31,003 bases of DNA from a virus, in IMG/VR virus record IMGVR_UViG_3300035698_001676, positions 1 to 31,003 of that record; one strand, given 5' to 3'. Below the pieces are notes generated by a model. That model was not told the origin of the DNA, did not search any database, and saw only the letters and a program-made list of their open reading frames with translations. The position numbers were made by a program, and so were the translations under genes. Below, in pieces: positions 19,942-29,808 of this stretch. Numbering within the stretch: position 1 is the stretch's first letter; every line of letters starts with the position of its first letter.

Positions 19942-22083
19942 ATGCCTTCTATACTTATACAAAAACTTGACTTAGGTCTGGACGCTCTCGTATCAGAGAA
20001 CATGATAGACCCTCGTGGCGCTGCGCAGGGCACAGAGAACATCCTTTACGAGTACGGTATAATGCGTACTCCCTCTGGGTTTGCCAAACTAGACCTCACC
20101 ACTACCGGACTAAGTTCCGGTGAACCAGTCTTGAAACTAATGCAGTACGAAGAGTATGATAGAACCTCTCATCTTCTGGCCATAACTAACTCTGCGATAT
20201 ACGACCACAATACAGTCAGTAGCACATGGGATGACAAGACAGGAACCGCGTTAAACTCGTACATCGAAAACCCAATAAGTTTTGTCCCAGTTGTACATAA
20301 CGATACCGATATATACCTAGATAACGATGCCGGTAAGTCGCTTCAATACTATCACCTCTTGGTGTGTGATGGCGGCAGGTCTGATATTAAAAGATGGGCT
20401 GGAAAAAACGAGACTACATTTCTTCCTCTTACTGGTGCAGATGGATACGCAACTGGTGGCTCTACGCACAGGGCATTACAGGTTGGATTGTTTAAGAATA
20501 GAACCCTTCTTATAGCCCCACTAGAGTGGAGTGATACCTCTGGTATCTGGGTAGAGAATAAGAATAGGGTTAGGTATTCAGCGCAGGCTAAGATACAAAC
20601 ATGGTCAGGCACTGGTTCTGGGTTCATAGACTTACTTGATACCGGCGACGAAAATGTATGGTCAGCACCTTTAGGTAGTACGTATATAGTTTATCAAAGC
20701 AATACTATCTGGGACTTAGGATATGTTGGTGGCACTACCGTGTTCTCACCTAGACCAGTAATACCAGACCTTGGATTACTAGCACCAGAAGCATTTGTAT
20801 CAAAAAGCAACGTACATTACTTTGTTGGAAATGACTATAATGTATATTCATATTTCGGCGGAACCATAAAGCAAAACATTGGTAGCAAGATAGCTAAGTT
20901 CCTACAAGAAGACCTCGACCCTGTGTACGAGAATAGATGCAGAATGGTAATGGGCGAGAATAATAGGTGGCTACATATCTTCATTGTGGAGAATGGCAAG
21001 TCATATATAACCAAAGCATACTCAATGAACATGGCAACTGGTGCGTGGACTGTTAGGGATTGGACAAACCTATACTCTGCTACTACTGGAATAACATCAG
21101 CATCTCTAGTCGGAGCACAGACATACACTACTGGTAAAAGTTACACAGAAGCACTTGAAAATATAAGTCCATACGATTCGGCAGATACAACTTCTGAAAC
21201 TGCCGGAGATACAACAATGCGGTATGGTGACGTACTACTTGACGGGACCATAAACCAACTTGATTGGTCTAGCCTATCTGCTGTTGCCGATTACGACTTT
21301 AGTTTCAACGAAGTAAACTCTGAGTTTAGTACCGGCGGCCTCTTTATGTGTTTCAGTTATGTAAACGACCCAACCGGTCTGATAGATTTAACGGCATCAG
21401 AGGGCACTACATATTCAGGAAAGTTGATAAGGATAGACGATGGTTCCGATTCTAATTTAATGCCAAACGGAAGCCACTATTATACAATCACAGATGTGAG
21501 TTCAGTCAAGGATGGTGTTACAACAGATTATACTGTAAAGATTAATTTTGCGCCAAGAGGTACTGGCTATGCGGTTTGCGCAACTGCGGCACAAATACCG
21601 ACATTTGGCGGAGATACCTCTGCGTCTTTGTACGACCCTTCTGGTTTGACCTATAACCGTGCCCTTCAAACATCTCTTGTATCAGCCAAGATGGTTTACG
21701 GAGATTCTAATGGCTTCGTATATCAGGCAGACGAGACAAGTGTTCTTGATGGAACTGAAAATATACTAACCAGACACCTCACGCCAGTTATAGACTTAGG
21801 TACTCCAGGCAAATTCAAACGACACAACAAGTTATCATACACAGCCAAAGAAAGAACAGACAGCAACGGTGGTATAAAAATCAGGTTTAGAACATCTAGC
21901 TTTGATACATCTGAAACTGGATGGGTAGACATATCTCAAGCACTCACAAGCGACTGGGAAGAATACGATGCCTACATAAACCGAAGCTCTAAGAGGATAC
22001 AATTTAACTTTGAGAACGTGTCTGGCTCTGACTTTGAAATGAGAGAGGCAGAGTTGCATACCGAAGAGGAGGGTAATCGCTAA
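19942..22083 (+). CDS. tail hub / packaged-DNA stabilisation protein (P22 gp10 or T7 gp12-like), 713 aa
   Basis: This is a large, beta-rich protein with the pattern of the hub/nozzle proteins that plug the short tail after packaging. The N-terminal LDLGLDALVSENMIDPRGAA and LYEYGIMRTPSGFAKLD match the arginine-containing 'd.a..l.nm....G....R.GF' start of these families. Repeated blade-like blocks follow (HLLAITNSAIYD, LFKNRTLLIAP, GSTYIVYQSNTIWDLGYVGG, SNVHYFVGNDYNVYSYFGG, NNRWLHIFIVENGK, MNMATGAWTVRDWT), as in a beta-propeller. The C-terminal portion is a beta-domain (KIRFRTSSFDTSETGWVDIS). It has no signal or membrane segment. Its stop is coupled to the next small gene (TAATG). Which of the two families it belongs to cannot be decided by eye. 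Confidence 0.75.
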   Translation: MPSILIQKLDLGLDALVSENMIDPRGAAQGTENILYEYGIMRTPSGFAKLDLTTTGLSSGEPVLKLMQYEEYDRTSHLLAITNSAIYDHNTVSSTWDDKTGTALNSYIENPISFVPVVHNDTDIYLDNDAGKSLQYYHLLVCDGGRSDIKRWAGKNETTFLPLTGADGYATGGSTHRALQVGLFKNRTLLIAPLEWSDTSGIWVENKNRVRYSAQAKIQTWSGTGSGFIDLLDTGDENVWSAPLGSTYIVYQSNTIWDLGYVGGTTVFSPRPVIPDLGLLAPEAFVSKSNVHYFVGNDYNVYSYFGGTIKQNIGSKIAKFLQEDLDPVYENRCRMVMGENNRWLHIFIVENGKSYITKAYSMNMATGAWTVRDWTNLYSATTGITSASLVGAQTYTTGKSYTEALENISPYDSADTTSETAGDTTMRYGDVLLDGTINQLDWSSLSAVADYDFSFNEVNSEFSTGGLFMCFSYVNDPTGLIDLTASEGTTYSGKLIRIDDGSDSNLMPNGSHYYTITDVSSVKDGVTTDYTVKINFAPRGTGYAVCATAAQIPTFGGDTSASLYDPSGLTYNRALQTSLVSAKMVYGDSNGFVYQADETSVLDGTENILTRHLTPVIDLGTPGKFKRHNKLSYTAKERTDSNGGIKIRFRTSSFDTSETGWVDISQALTSDWEEYDAYINRSSKRIQFNFENVSGSDFEMREAELHTEEEGNR

Positions 22084-22280
22084 TGGATATACAAGAAATT
22101 GCACCACTGATACAAATAGATAATTCAAATGATAGCGATGCTATTAAACAAATAACTCTTTACGTAGATACGGAAATTAGTAGAATACAAAGAGAAGTAT
22201 TTGCACTAAGGCAGTTCTTGGAGCCAGCTATAAAGAATAACGAAAACGCACCTGACCAAGTATTTAATCCGCTGACGTAA
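22083..22280 (+). CDS. small helical protein, 65 aa
   Basis: The ATG overlaps the TAA of the hub gene. The protein is a single acidic helix-forming stretch (EISRIQREVFALRQFLEPAI) between polar ends (MDIQEIAPLIQIDNSN and NAPDQVFNPLT). It may form a trimeric coiled coil, as in small tail-needle or neck components, but it is far too short to be a P22-type needle. No family is recognised. The coupling suggests stoichiometric expression with the hub. Confidence 0.55.
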   Translation: MDIQEIAPLIQIDNSNDSDAIKQITLYVDTEISRIQREVFALRQFLEPAIKNNENAPDQVFNPLT

Positions 22281-22326
22281 CAATGGAAACTAGAATATTC
22301 ACAGGAAATGTTGAAGAGGAGATTTG

Positions 22327-22746
22327 GTGGACGTTCTTAGGGCACGAAATCCAGAAGTAGTTGAGTTGATGAATTTTATCACAAATGATTACTCGGAAGA
22401 AGGTGAGTCTTGTGAAGAATTAAAACAAATGATGACACAACGCAAGGATGACGTATGCGTGGCGGTGGTATTTGATAAAAATAAACTTGTGGCACATACT
22501 TGTGGATATAAACATAAGGATAGAAACTATATATGGTCTTTTAATTCTTGGGCTAAACATGGCTTAGAGAAAAAATATGCCGTTATGTGCTTTAACATAA
22601 TAAAAAATTGGAGCATTAGCCATTTCGGAATATACAAAATGAAGTGTGAAACGATTCGCAACCCAAGAGTTATGAAAAGGGCTTATGGGTGGGAACTTCA
22701 CAGCAGTATAATGGAACTTAATTTTAAGGAATATAAAAATGGGTAG
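22327..22746 (+). CDS. GNAT-like phage protein, 139 aa
   Basis: GTG 22327 is preferred because GAGGAG lies five bases before it; the in-frame TTG at 22324 is too close. An out-of-frame ATG at 22284 gives only 25 codons. The order VRVEDKNKL-like strand (VAVVFDKNKLVAHTCGYKHK), a YIWSFNSWAKHGLEKKYAVM helix, then MKCETIRNPRVMKRAYGWEL is the layout of small GNAT-like proteins found in podovirus virion regions (compare T7 gp13, an internal virion protein annotated as acetyltransferase-like). An acetyl-CoA loop is not obvious, so it may be a structural relic. It overlaps the next gene by 8 bases. Confidence 0.6.
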   Translation: MDVLRARNPEVVELMNFITNDYSEEGESCEELKQMMTQRKDDVCVAVVFDKNKLVAHTCGYKHKDRNYIWSFNSWAKHGLEKKYAVMCFNIIKNWSISHFGIYKMKCETIRNPRVMKRAYGWELHSSIMELNFKEYKNG

Positions 22747-23671
22747 TAGCGGCGGAAGTTCTAAGTCCACCTCCACAAGTTATACACCAAAACAACAACA
22801 GTGGATGGGAACTGCTCTTGATACTTATGGCCCACAATTAGGGCAGGGGCAGACATCATATCAAGGAGATAGGGTTGCTGGGCCTACTCAAACTCAGCAA
22901 GACATATTTAGTATGTTGCCGGACTATCTCCAGTCTATTAATGGTGCTGGCCCTGGTTCGCTACAGCCCCAGCTAGAGCAGACGGCTGGCGGATTGCTTC
23001 GTGGAGAGGGTGGTGCGCAGCCGATTACTCAAGACCAACAAAATGCTTACTTCGGTAGTAGCATACGAGATCCCGCAATGAAAGAATTCCAGCAGACAAC
23101 ACTTCCTGGCATTAATGAACAGTTCGCTGGCCCAGGATATTGGGGCAGTGCAAGAGCCAGTGAAGGCTCTGAGGCATATCAAGATATAGGGGACTGGCTC
23201 GGCACGCAGAGGTCTGACCTTGCTTGGGACACTCTTACCAGGAATCAACAGATACAAGACGCACAGGCCAATAGGTCTTTGGCGGCAATTCCTTCAGCCA
23301 TGGCTGTTCAGGACGCTCCGATGCGAAGAGAGCTTGCTAAATTAGCAGGCGGCGAAGAGATATTTAAACTATCAAGTATGGACCAATCACAGCAGCAGGC
23401 AGAAATAAACTCAACCATGCAGAAGTTCCAAGAGGGGCAGAGATTGACAGACCCAGAATCAATGCAAATCATGCTTGCTCTTTTGGGAACAAGTATGCAG
23501 ACAACAAGCACAACCCAAAGTTCCGGTAGTAACCAAGCCGGACTTGGAAGCGCCTTGGGTGCTGGTTTGGGAATGTTACTTGCTGCTCCAACTGGAGGCA
23601 TGAGCATGGCTACGGGTGGAATGCTCGGCGCAGGTATAGGTGGCGCGGGTGGTTCGGCTTTTGATTTTTAA
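22739..23671 (+). CDS. DNA-ejection / internal virion protein with Gly-rich hydrophobic C-terminus, 310 aa
   Basis: The start has AAGGA upstream. The N-terminus is a Ser/Gly/Thr linker (SSGGSSKSTSTSYTPKQQQW), followed by repeated Gln/Gly/Ala segments (SGYGSQ-like: LPGINEQFAGPGYWGSARAS) and a Gln-rich helical middle. The end is a long Gly/Ala/Met hydrophobic segment (GLGSALGAGLGMLLAAPTGG and following, residues about 268-305). This organisation, with the opening tag and the Gly-rich hydrophobic end, is that of podoviral ejection proteins (P22 gp7/gp14 role), which leave the virion and form a conduit through the host envelope. No catalytic motif is seen. Confidence 0.7.
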   Translation: MGSSGGSSKSTSTSYTPKQQQWMGTALDTYGPQLGQGQTSYQGDRVAGPTQTQQDIFSMLPDYLQSINGAGPGSLQPQLEQTAGGLLRGEGGAQPITQDQQNAYFGSSIRDPAMKEFQQTTLPGINEQFAGPGYWGSARASEGSEAYQDIGDWLGTQRSDLAWDTLTRNQQIQDAQANRSLAAIPSAMAVQDAPMRRELAKLAGGEEIFKLSSMDQSQQQAEINSTMQKFQEGQRLTDPESMQIMLALLGTSMQTTSTTQSSGSNQAGLGSALGAGLGMLLAAPTGGMSMATGGMLGAGIGGAGGSAFDF

Positions 23672-23683
23672 AGGAGATTTGTA

Positions 23684-24694
23684 ATGGCATATCCAGTAAA
23701 CCCTTATGGGCTGGCAGGAGTTTTTGGCAACATGGCGTCCCTAAAGCAAGGGCAGCAAAAAATAGACTTGGCGGGAAAAGCCCAAGGCCAGGCCGATATT
23801 AAGCAATTATTCCAGTTGGTGCAAGGGGCTAAATCTCCAGAGGATAGGCAACAGTTAATGCTTAACTTCTTTAAGCAGAATCCAGATACAATCCTAAAGG
23901 GTGTTAAGGACATTGAGGGGGTCGCCCTGGGTGACGGCGCAATGGGTGGAATACCTGCTGGTGGCCAAGTAGATAGATTCACTACAAAGACCGCTACTGG
24001 TTCCGTTGGCGGTAAGATTATAAATCCAAACACGCAGTTTGAGGGCTTGAAAGAAAATATAAGGTTCGCAGAAGAATCAGAAGATAGCGACATGGTAAGA
24101 TATTATCAAGGCAGGCTTGAGAAAAATCCTGTATATCAGAAAAACCAAGCCAGTAAAGCCAGAGGCGATTGGGCAGGCACAATAAAGGAATTACTTAAAG
24201 GACAGCCAAAAGAAACTATAGAAAAAAAGTTTGCACCGGATGACAAGGTATTTGGGAAGAAGGCTTACAGTGCGGTACTTGATTCGCTTGGCAGTAGTTA
24301 CTCTGGAATACCTCAAGAAGAAAGTATAGCTGCTTTAAATAGTTATTGGGATGCTGGCCTTGAATCTGAAAAGGGTGATAAGTACCAAGAGTTTGGTGAA
24401 CGACCACCCACTATACAGGAAGCTAGGGATAAAGGCATAGCAACTGTAGTGGATGCCCCAACAAAAGAAACAAGCGTGCCTTACAACAGTAAGGATAGGT
24501 CTTACTTTGAATCTTCACTCAAGGAATACAAGAGGAAGAACAAGGCCAGTAGAATAACGGTAATGAGTATTAAAAAAAGTCACCCAAAATCTGTTGGGAG
24601 GATTACCAAAAGCGCCTCAAGTAGTATGGTTAATGATATATTAAAGGCAATTGACCAAGGATTTACTGACGAACAAATTTCGGCAGCACTATAA
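23684..24694 (+). CDS. probable internal virion/ejection protein, 336 aa
   Basis: ATG follows AAGGAG. The N-terminus (YPVNPYGLAGVFGNMASLKQ) is followed by Gln/Lys-rich helix (KQLFQLVQGAKSPEDRQQLM) and a Gly-rich central loop region (GDGAMGGIPAGGQVDRF). The rest is charged and helical, ending in a VNDILKAIDQGFTDEQISAA helix. It lacks a transmembrane segment or enzyme motif. Position between two ejection-type proteins and composition suggest the second of three ejection proteins (like P22 gp20 or T7 gp15), but I do not recognise the family. Confidence 0.6.
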   Translation: MAYPVNPYGLAGVFGNMASLKQGQQKIDLAGKAQGQADIKQLFQLVQGAKSPEDRQQLMLNFFKQNPDTILKGVKDIEGVALGDGAMGGIPAGGQVDRFTTKTATGSVGGKIINPNTQFEGLKENIRFAEESEDSDMVRYYQGRLEKNPVYQKNQASKARGDWAGTIKELLKGQPKETIEKKFAPDDKVFGKKAYSAVLDSLGSSYSGIPQEESIAALNSYWDAGLESEKGDKYQEFGERPPTIQEARDKGIATVVDAPTKETSVPYNSKDRSYFESSLKEYKRKNKASRITVMSIKKSHPKSVGRITKSASSSMVNDILKAIDQGFTDEQISAAL

Positions 24695-24702
24695 GGAACG
24701 CA

Positions 24703-27700
24703 ATGGCATACGACTCTAACTCATTTTTTAGCAAACTTAATGGCGCAACCGCTGTTGAACCTGCTCCAGAGGTTAAAGATTACAGTAGTGATGCGTTCAG
24801 GGCTAAGCTTGGCGAAGTATCTACTCCTCAGATTCAAGCAGATACTAATGTCGCACAGCCTAGGCAATACGAGGGATTTTGGGGCGAGCTTGGGACAGCT
24901 ATTAAAGCTGGTAGCCTGAACGCGGCAAGTGGACTAACGGGAACACTGGCAACAACGATAGATAAGCCAACAAGGGGTGGTGTTGGATTTGGAGCAACTG
25001 GCTTTTTCGACAGACCAGAATTTTCAAAGCCTAGGAAAAAGTTTGCAGAAGATTTAGAAGTCACGGCGCAGGGATTACATGAAAAATCTCAATCTCCTGA
25101 ATATGCACCAGGAAAAGATGGTGGGGTTCCCGGGTTTATTGCTAATGCAGTAGGGCAAGCACTACCATATATGGCTGCGTCTACAGTAGCAACGGTGGCA
25201 AGTGGTGGCAATCCAGTAGCTGGCTTTGCTGTTGGTTTTTCAATAGAGGGAGACAACGCATACAGGGACGCTATCAAAGCAGGTGCGTCTAAGGAAGATG
25301 CCCAGCTTAATCGAATAATTGTCGGAACAATAAATGGTGCAATTGAAAGCTTGCAGGTCAGCAATATAATAAAATTCGCAAAGGCAGGCAAGGGATCGGT
25401 CAAGGAATTAATAAAGGCGGCATCCGAGAAGTCTATTAAGAAAGCAATTAAGGCCGGTAAGGATTTAACTCTAAAAGGCCTACAGAACATGGCACGGGAG
25501 GGCATTGAGGAGGCGGTTCAGGAAACTACCAGTATTGCCGCAGAGGCAAGAATAAACACTGATGTTTTAAAGGGCGCTGGAAAACGAATAGGTTCTGCCG
25601 CGTTGGGTGGTGCTATAGCTGGTGGAGTGTTTGGTGCTGGTGGTGCATTAGTCAGCCGTGCTGGAGAAGATACTGCCGCTATTCCAGTTAAGATTCACTC
25701 AAAGCAGTCTCTAAATGTTGCGCAAGCAGAACCAAGTGGTCAAGAAGTAACACCAACGGTTGAGCCAGAAGTTCAAAAGAATATGCCATTAGAGGCGAAG
25801 ACTGCACCAATAAGATTAACATCTGACTCAAAGGATACATCCGCATTACTAGACACTTTCTATGCAGAGCGAGACGACAAGGAAATGGCAACTAATGTTG
25901 CAACGCAGAACCATCAAGAAGAACTAAAGAGAGTATCTGGAACAAAGAAGTTTGGGCCTGTTGCTAAGGGATGGGACATGGCAATGCAGGTCTACATTGA
26001 TCTAAAAGATAACCCAAGTCAGCTTAAATACTACAGTAAACTTAGTGACACTCAAAAGAAGATGGTAGACCAAGCACAAAATCTTCCGCCAGAAATAAAG
26101 ACATTGGCAGATAATATCATAGCAGAGAATAAACAGTTTGGTGATATAGCGGTAGATAACGAGGTTATAAGGAACTCTAAAGACAATTACTCCGCAAGAC
26201 TCTGGGGGAAAGAATCTACTAAGGGTGGATTGTTTAAGAAATTCGGAACCACAACGGCAAGGGCTAAGGGTAGAACTCTTGAGGGAATATTGCATGGGTG
26301 GTCACTTGGAAAGGTACTGCAAATACAAGGCGCTACAAGTGCGCAGAACACTGCACATCGCCAAGTAACGCAGGCAGTAGTTGATAAGCAGGTACTGAAA
26401 CTTGCTAAAGACTGGGGACTTGCAAGCCCGCAACAGTTAAATGATTGGCGAAGGATAGAGCACCCCAACTTTACTACGTGGAAATATGCTGGGAAGGCCA
26501 AAAAAGGAGAGGCTTACGGACAGAACTTCTTCGTAACTGACGATAACAGACTAATGGAACGCGTGCCTATGTATGCAGAGCCAAAGCTTGCAAAGAAGCT
26601 CAATACCGCACTAGAGGGTTCATGGCTTGGTAAGATACCTGGAGTAGACTGGCTCACCAAATGGAATTCAATAATTAAACAGAACATTCTAATGACGTCA
26701 TTCTTCCATCATCAAGCGTATCTTAGATCGTATGTAGGCGGCGCAAAGACTGGCCTTAAAAATATAAGTCCTATTGCTGCCTATAAAAAAGGCGGAGAAG
26801 CCATAAGGAACTATGCCCCAGAAGTACAGCAACTCGTTAGAGGTGGCTTAACCATAGGAAAGATACAGGACTGGGATGAATCTGTATTGGATAGAGATGG
26901 AACTGTTTTTAATAGGGTTGCTCGTCATTTCAAGGCAGGAGATAAGGGTCTTGACGTAATAGATAAAATAAGGAAACAGCAAACCGACTTCCTATTTAAG
27001 AGGTTGGGACCTCAGTTAAAAATACAGGCAGCACTATTAGAGTACCGAGCACAATTAAAGAAAAACAATACCAAATTAGAGCAGGGAAAGATTACACAAC
27101 ACGACATAGCCAAGCAGGTATCTGATTTAATGAACGATGACTTCGGCGGATTAAATCTAAGAAGGATGGGTCGCAACCAGGCTGGGCAACACTTATTCAG
27201 ATTGATAGCATTAGCCCCAGACTGGACAGAATCTAACATAAGAACAATGGTTAAGTCTTTCAACTCTAGAAATGAAGGCGCTATGTACCGTGCGTTTTGG
27301 GGGCGGATAGCACTGAAGTTAGGCTTGTCAACCATTGCCTTTAACTATCTTATGGCGGCATTTGATGATGACGATTTCGTAGAAAGATATAAGAAGGCAT
27401 GGGAAGCAGGGAATCTAAAGTGGTTGGATGTTGATATAACACCTATATATAAAGCACTGGGGGGAAAGTCCGGTTCTCGAAAATACTTTTCCATTCTTGG
27501 TCACTTCAAAGACCCTATCAAGTTCATGGTACATCCGGTAAGGTCAGCAAAGCATAAGAGCAGTGTTGTCACTAGAATGTTAGCAGACGTATTTTCTGGA
27601 GAAGACTGGGCTGGGCGACAATTCACATCATTTAGCGAACTTCTTGGCATAGATAACAAAGGCAGATACAAAACTACATCTCGCAGGGGTGGCTACAGTA

Positions 27701-27963
27701 AGGGTCAGAAGAAGGGTGGTAAACTTAAGGGTTCCTTAACTAAGTTCTCATTTAAAGATGGCGGCCCAGTTGAGTACGATCAAGTGTTATCATTCTTACT
27801 TTATGAGTTGAGAGCGTCCCAGCCAATACAGGTTCAGAACGCACTAATGTTTTTATCTGGTGAATCTGATGCCTTCGACGCTATATCCAAGAGTATTGGT
27901 CTGTCAATATCGTCAACAAGAAAACAAGAGAAGGGCAGAGTAAAGTATAAAAAGGTAGACTAA
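24703..27963 (+). CDS. large internal virion/ejection protein with LPD-like regions, 1086 aa
   Basis: This is the largest gene of the window and the third of the ejection set. It has a polar N-terminus (residues 1-95) and two Gly/Ala-rich, potentially membrane-inserting segments, at about 144-183 (FIANAVGQALPYMAASTVAT and following) and 297-319 (GSAALGGAIAGGVFGAGGAL). Between them are Lys-rich helices and the GIEEAVQETTSIAAEARINT signature common in large phage polyvalent proteins. The C-terminal half has the KRLGPQLKIQAALLEYRAQL, LFRLIALAPDWTESNIRTM and AFNYLMAAFDDDD blocks that I associate with the 'large polyvalent protein associated' (LPD38-type) region. I see no lysozyme/transglycosylase Glu motif. 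It probably forms the pore or conduit for DNA entry. Confidence 0.7.
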   Translation: MAYDSNSFFSKLNGATAVEPAPEVKDYSSDAFRAKLGEVSTPQIQADTNVAQPRQYEGFWGELGTAIKAGSLNAASGLTGTLATTIDKPTRGGVGFGATGFFDRPEFSKPRKKFAEDLEVTAQGLHEKSQSPEYAPGKDGGVPGFIANAVGQALPYMAASTVATVASGGNPVAGFAVGFSIEGDNAYRDAIKAGASKEDAQLNRIIVGTINGAIESLQVSNIIKFAKAGKGSVKELIKAASEKSIKKAIKAGKDLTLKGLQNMAREGIEEAVQETTSIAAEARINTDVLKGAGKRIGSAALGGAIAGGVFGAGGALVSRAGEDTAAIPVKIHSKQSLNVAQAEPSGQEVTPTVEPEVQKNMPLEAKTAPIRLTSDSKDTSALLDTFYAERDDKEMATNVATQNHQEELKRVSGTKKFGPVAKGWDMAMQVYIDLKDNPSQLKYYSKLSDTQKKMVDQAQNLPPEIKTLADNIIAENKQFGDIAVDNEVIRNSKDNYSARLWGKESTKGGLFKKFGTTTARAKGRTLEGILHGWSLGKVLQIQGATSAQNTAHRQVTQAVVDKQVLKLAKDWGLASPQQLNDWRRIEHPNFTTWKYAGKAKKGEAYGQNFFVTDDNRLMERVPMYAEPKLAKKLNTALEGSWLGKIPGVDWLTKWNSIIKQNILMTSFFHHQAYLRSYVGGAKTGLKNISPIAAYKKGGEAIRNYAPEVQQLVRGGLTIGKIQDWDESVLDRDGTVFNRVARHFKAGDKGLDVIDKIRKQQTDFLFKRLGPQLKIQAALLEYRAQLKKNNTKLEQGKITQHDIAKQVSDLMNDDFGGLNLRRMGRNQAGQHLFRLIALAPDWTESNIRTMVKSFNSRNEGAMYRAFWGRIALKLGLSTIAFNYLMAAFDDDDFVERYKKAWEAGNLKWLDVDITPIYKALGGKSGSRKYFSILGHFKDPIKFMVHPVRSAKHKSSVVTRMLADVFSGEDWAGRQFTSFSELLGIDNKGRYKTTSRRGGYSKGQKKGGKLKGSLTKFSFKDGGPVEYDQVLSFLLYELRASQPIQVQNALMFLSGESDAFDAISKSIGLSISSTRKQEKGRVKYKKVD

Positions 27964-29657
27964 TGGAACCAACAGACACCCTTAGTAGTATAAACTGGAT
28001 AGCGGAGAACTTGGAAATTATTAACAAGGACGGGCAATTAGTCCCCCTTGACCCCAATGACGGCCAATTGATGCTTGCGTCCGTAATACAAAGGCAGAGA
28101 GATGCAGGCTTCCCCGTAAGGATACTCCTGCTCAAGCCCAGACAGGTAGGGTGGAGTACATGGAGTGAAGGTGAGGGCTTCTACGAAGTCAACTCACGCA
28201 AGAACTGGACGGCTCTATGCGTATCTGCTGATACAGAGTCTACGGATATGGTCTTTAATATGACCAGAACATTCCAGTCACATCTTCCCAAGAAAATACA
28301 AAGACCAACAGTAGCAAGTAACCGCAAGGAGATTAGGTACAAAGAACCTCACGGCTCTAAGTTCCTGACCCAGACTGCCGGTAAAGATGTTCTTGGCCGT
28401 GGCGGTACGATACATTTCTTTCACGGCTCAGAGGTTGCGTTCTGGCCTAAAGCCAAAGAGGGTTTGGCGGCTGTCTTGCAGATGGTTCCGAAGAACCCCG
28501 ACACAATAGTGATCTTAGAGACTACGGCCAATGGTGTTGGTGGTGCATACTATGATATGTACTGGCAGGCGGTTGACAGGATGAAGGCAACTGATTCACT
28601 AGAGGGCTATCTTCCAATATTCTTTCCTTGGTACAAGTTCGCAGACTACGCTACAATCACTCCAGACAATTTCGTGGCAGACGAAGATGAGAGAATAGTA
28701 CAGAAAGAGTTCGAGCTTAATGATGCACAGATATATTGGCGCAGGCTAAAGATACAGGAGCTTGGTGGTGACGAGGCCATGTTCCGTCAGGAATACCCAG
28801 CTACAGCAATGGAGGCTTTCCAGACTGCTGGTAATCCAGTTTTCCTACAGTCAATGTTCAAGTATCAAAAGCAGTTCATTAAGAAGCCGAGAAGGTGTGT
28901 ACTTACTCAGGATGGATTAGAAGATGTCCAGAGAACATTTAACTGCTGGAAGATAAGGCAATTGCCATGTGCTAATCACGAATACGCAATTGGTGTAGAT
29001 ACGATGGAGTCAAGAATATCTGACGTAGCAGATATAAAGAGTTCCCTTGACGCGGATGGCGTTGCTATATTTGACAGGACTTCCGGCGAGTATGTAGCTA
29101 TATACCAAGGTCGTGGCGATCAGGTTGACTTGGGTTGGCAAGTGTACTATGCGGCCACGTTCTACAACGAGGCATACATAGCCCCTGAAATACCAAACGG
29201 CATGACCCTGCTCAACATCTTTAAGAATAAGGGTTACGACAATATATATAATAGGCAGGTACATGACCAGCAACTAACCATACAGGATTCCGAGAATCTA
29301 GGGTGGAGAACAGATATGGTTACTCGTAAATGGCTTGTGGATGACTTCAGAAGCGCTCTAAGAGAAAACAGTTTCATACTAGGATTCGACGAGATACTAA
29401 ACGAAATGATGTCGTTCTGTTACGACAAGAGCGGCAAGCCTATTCATTTACCTGGCAAGCATGACGACCTTTTGTTTGCTGCAATGATAGCATTTCAGGT
29501 ACATAAGAGATGCCCGATTGGGGAGAAGCCTTACAGCCATGCGTTTACTGGCGAAGAGACTGAGAAGAGAAACAGCGTACAGTCTTTGGCTACAGTTGGC
29601 GCTATAGATATGGGAGTGGAGGAGGAGGAATATAATGACGATTCTTTTACTGACTAG
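27963..29657 (+). CDS. terL: terminase large subunit, 564 aa
   Basis: This is the ATPase-nuclease of the packaging motor. ATPase: Walker A variant KPRQVGWST at residues 58-66 (Lys58), the IHFFHGSEVAFW Walker B/SE block near 157-168, and motif III ILETTANG about residue 181. Nuclease: RNase H-like acidic residues in AIGVDTMES (Asp346), then PEIPNGMTLL and PGKHDDLLFA (Asp501/502). Length and motifs fit the P22/T4-like large terminase superfamily. The ATG overlaps the ejection-protein stop (TAATG). Its place at the far end from the small subunit, behind the ejection genes, is atypical. The last 23 bases overlap a small membrane protein gene. Confidence 0.93.
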   Translation: MEPTDTLSSINWIAENLEIINKDGQLVPLDPNDGQLMLASVIQRQRDAGFPVRILLLKPRQVGWSTWSEGEGFYEVNSRKNWTALCVSADTESTDMVFNMTRTFQSHLPKKIQRPTVASNRKEIRYKEPHGSKFLTQTAGKDVLGRGGTIHFFHGSEVAFWPKAKEGLAAVLQMVPKNPDTIVILETTANGVGGAYYDMYWQAVDRMKATDSLEGYLPIFFPWYKFADYATITPDNFVADEDERIVQKEFELNDAQIYWRRLKIQELGGDEAMFRQEYPATAMEAFQTAGNPVFLQSMFKYQKQFIKKPRRCVLTQDGLEDVQRTFNCWKIRQLPCANHEYAIGVDTMESRISDVADIKSSLDADGVAIFDRTSGEYVAIYQGRGDQVDLGWQVYYAATFYNEAYIAPEIPNGMTLLNIFKNKGYDNIYNRQVHDQQLTIQDSENLGWRTDMVTRKWLVDDFRSALRENSFILGFDEILNEMMSFCYDKSGKPIHLPGKHDDLLFAAMIAFQVHKRCPIGEKPYSHAFTGEETEKRNSVQSLATVGAIDMGVEEEEYNDDSFTD

Positions 29658-29808
29658 CGGGGGAGTCTTGTTTTTAGTGGGAGCCTTAACGGGCGCGGCG
29701 ATAATGAGATACGGCATAGGGCTTGGCAATAGACTATCAATATCAAGTGTCGAAGAAATACCAATAGATGAAAAGATTGTCACAATAAAACAAGGGAATA
29801 CTGATTAA
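29635..29808 (+). CDS. 57-aa single-span membrane protein, possible holin or spanin-like
   Basis: ATG 29635 follows GAGGAGGA and starts inside the end of terL. Residues 4-25 (LLLTSGGVLFLVGALTGAAI) form one hydrophobic span, followed by MRYGIGLGNR with Arg residues, so the C-terminus is probably cytoplasmic. The C-terminal half is polar and ends KQGNTD. It is coupled to the next gene by TAATG. In T7 a one-span class II holin lies beside the terminase genes, so a holin is a reasonable guess. A small membrane-anchored virion or exclusion protein is the alternative. No endolysin is in the window. Confidence 0.6.
   Translation: MTILLLTSGGVLFLVGALTGAAIMRYGIGLGNRLSISSVEEIPIDEKIVTIKQGNTD

Noticed and set aside
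22284-22361. 25-codon frame (METRIFTGN...) before the GNAT-like gene
   Set aside because: It is short, in a different phase from the GNAT-like gene and without a Shine-Dalgarno; the GTG at 22327 with GAGGAG is better supported.
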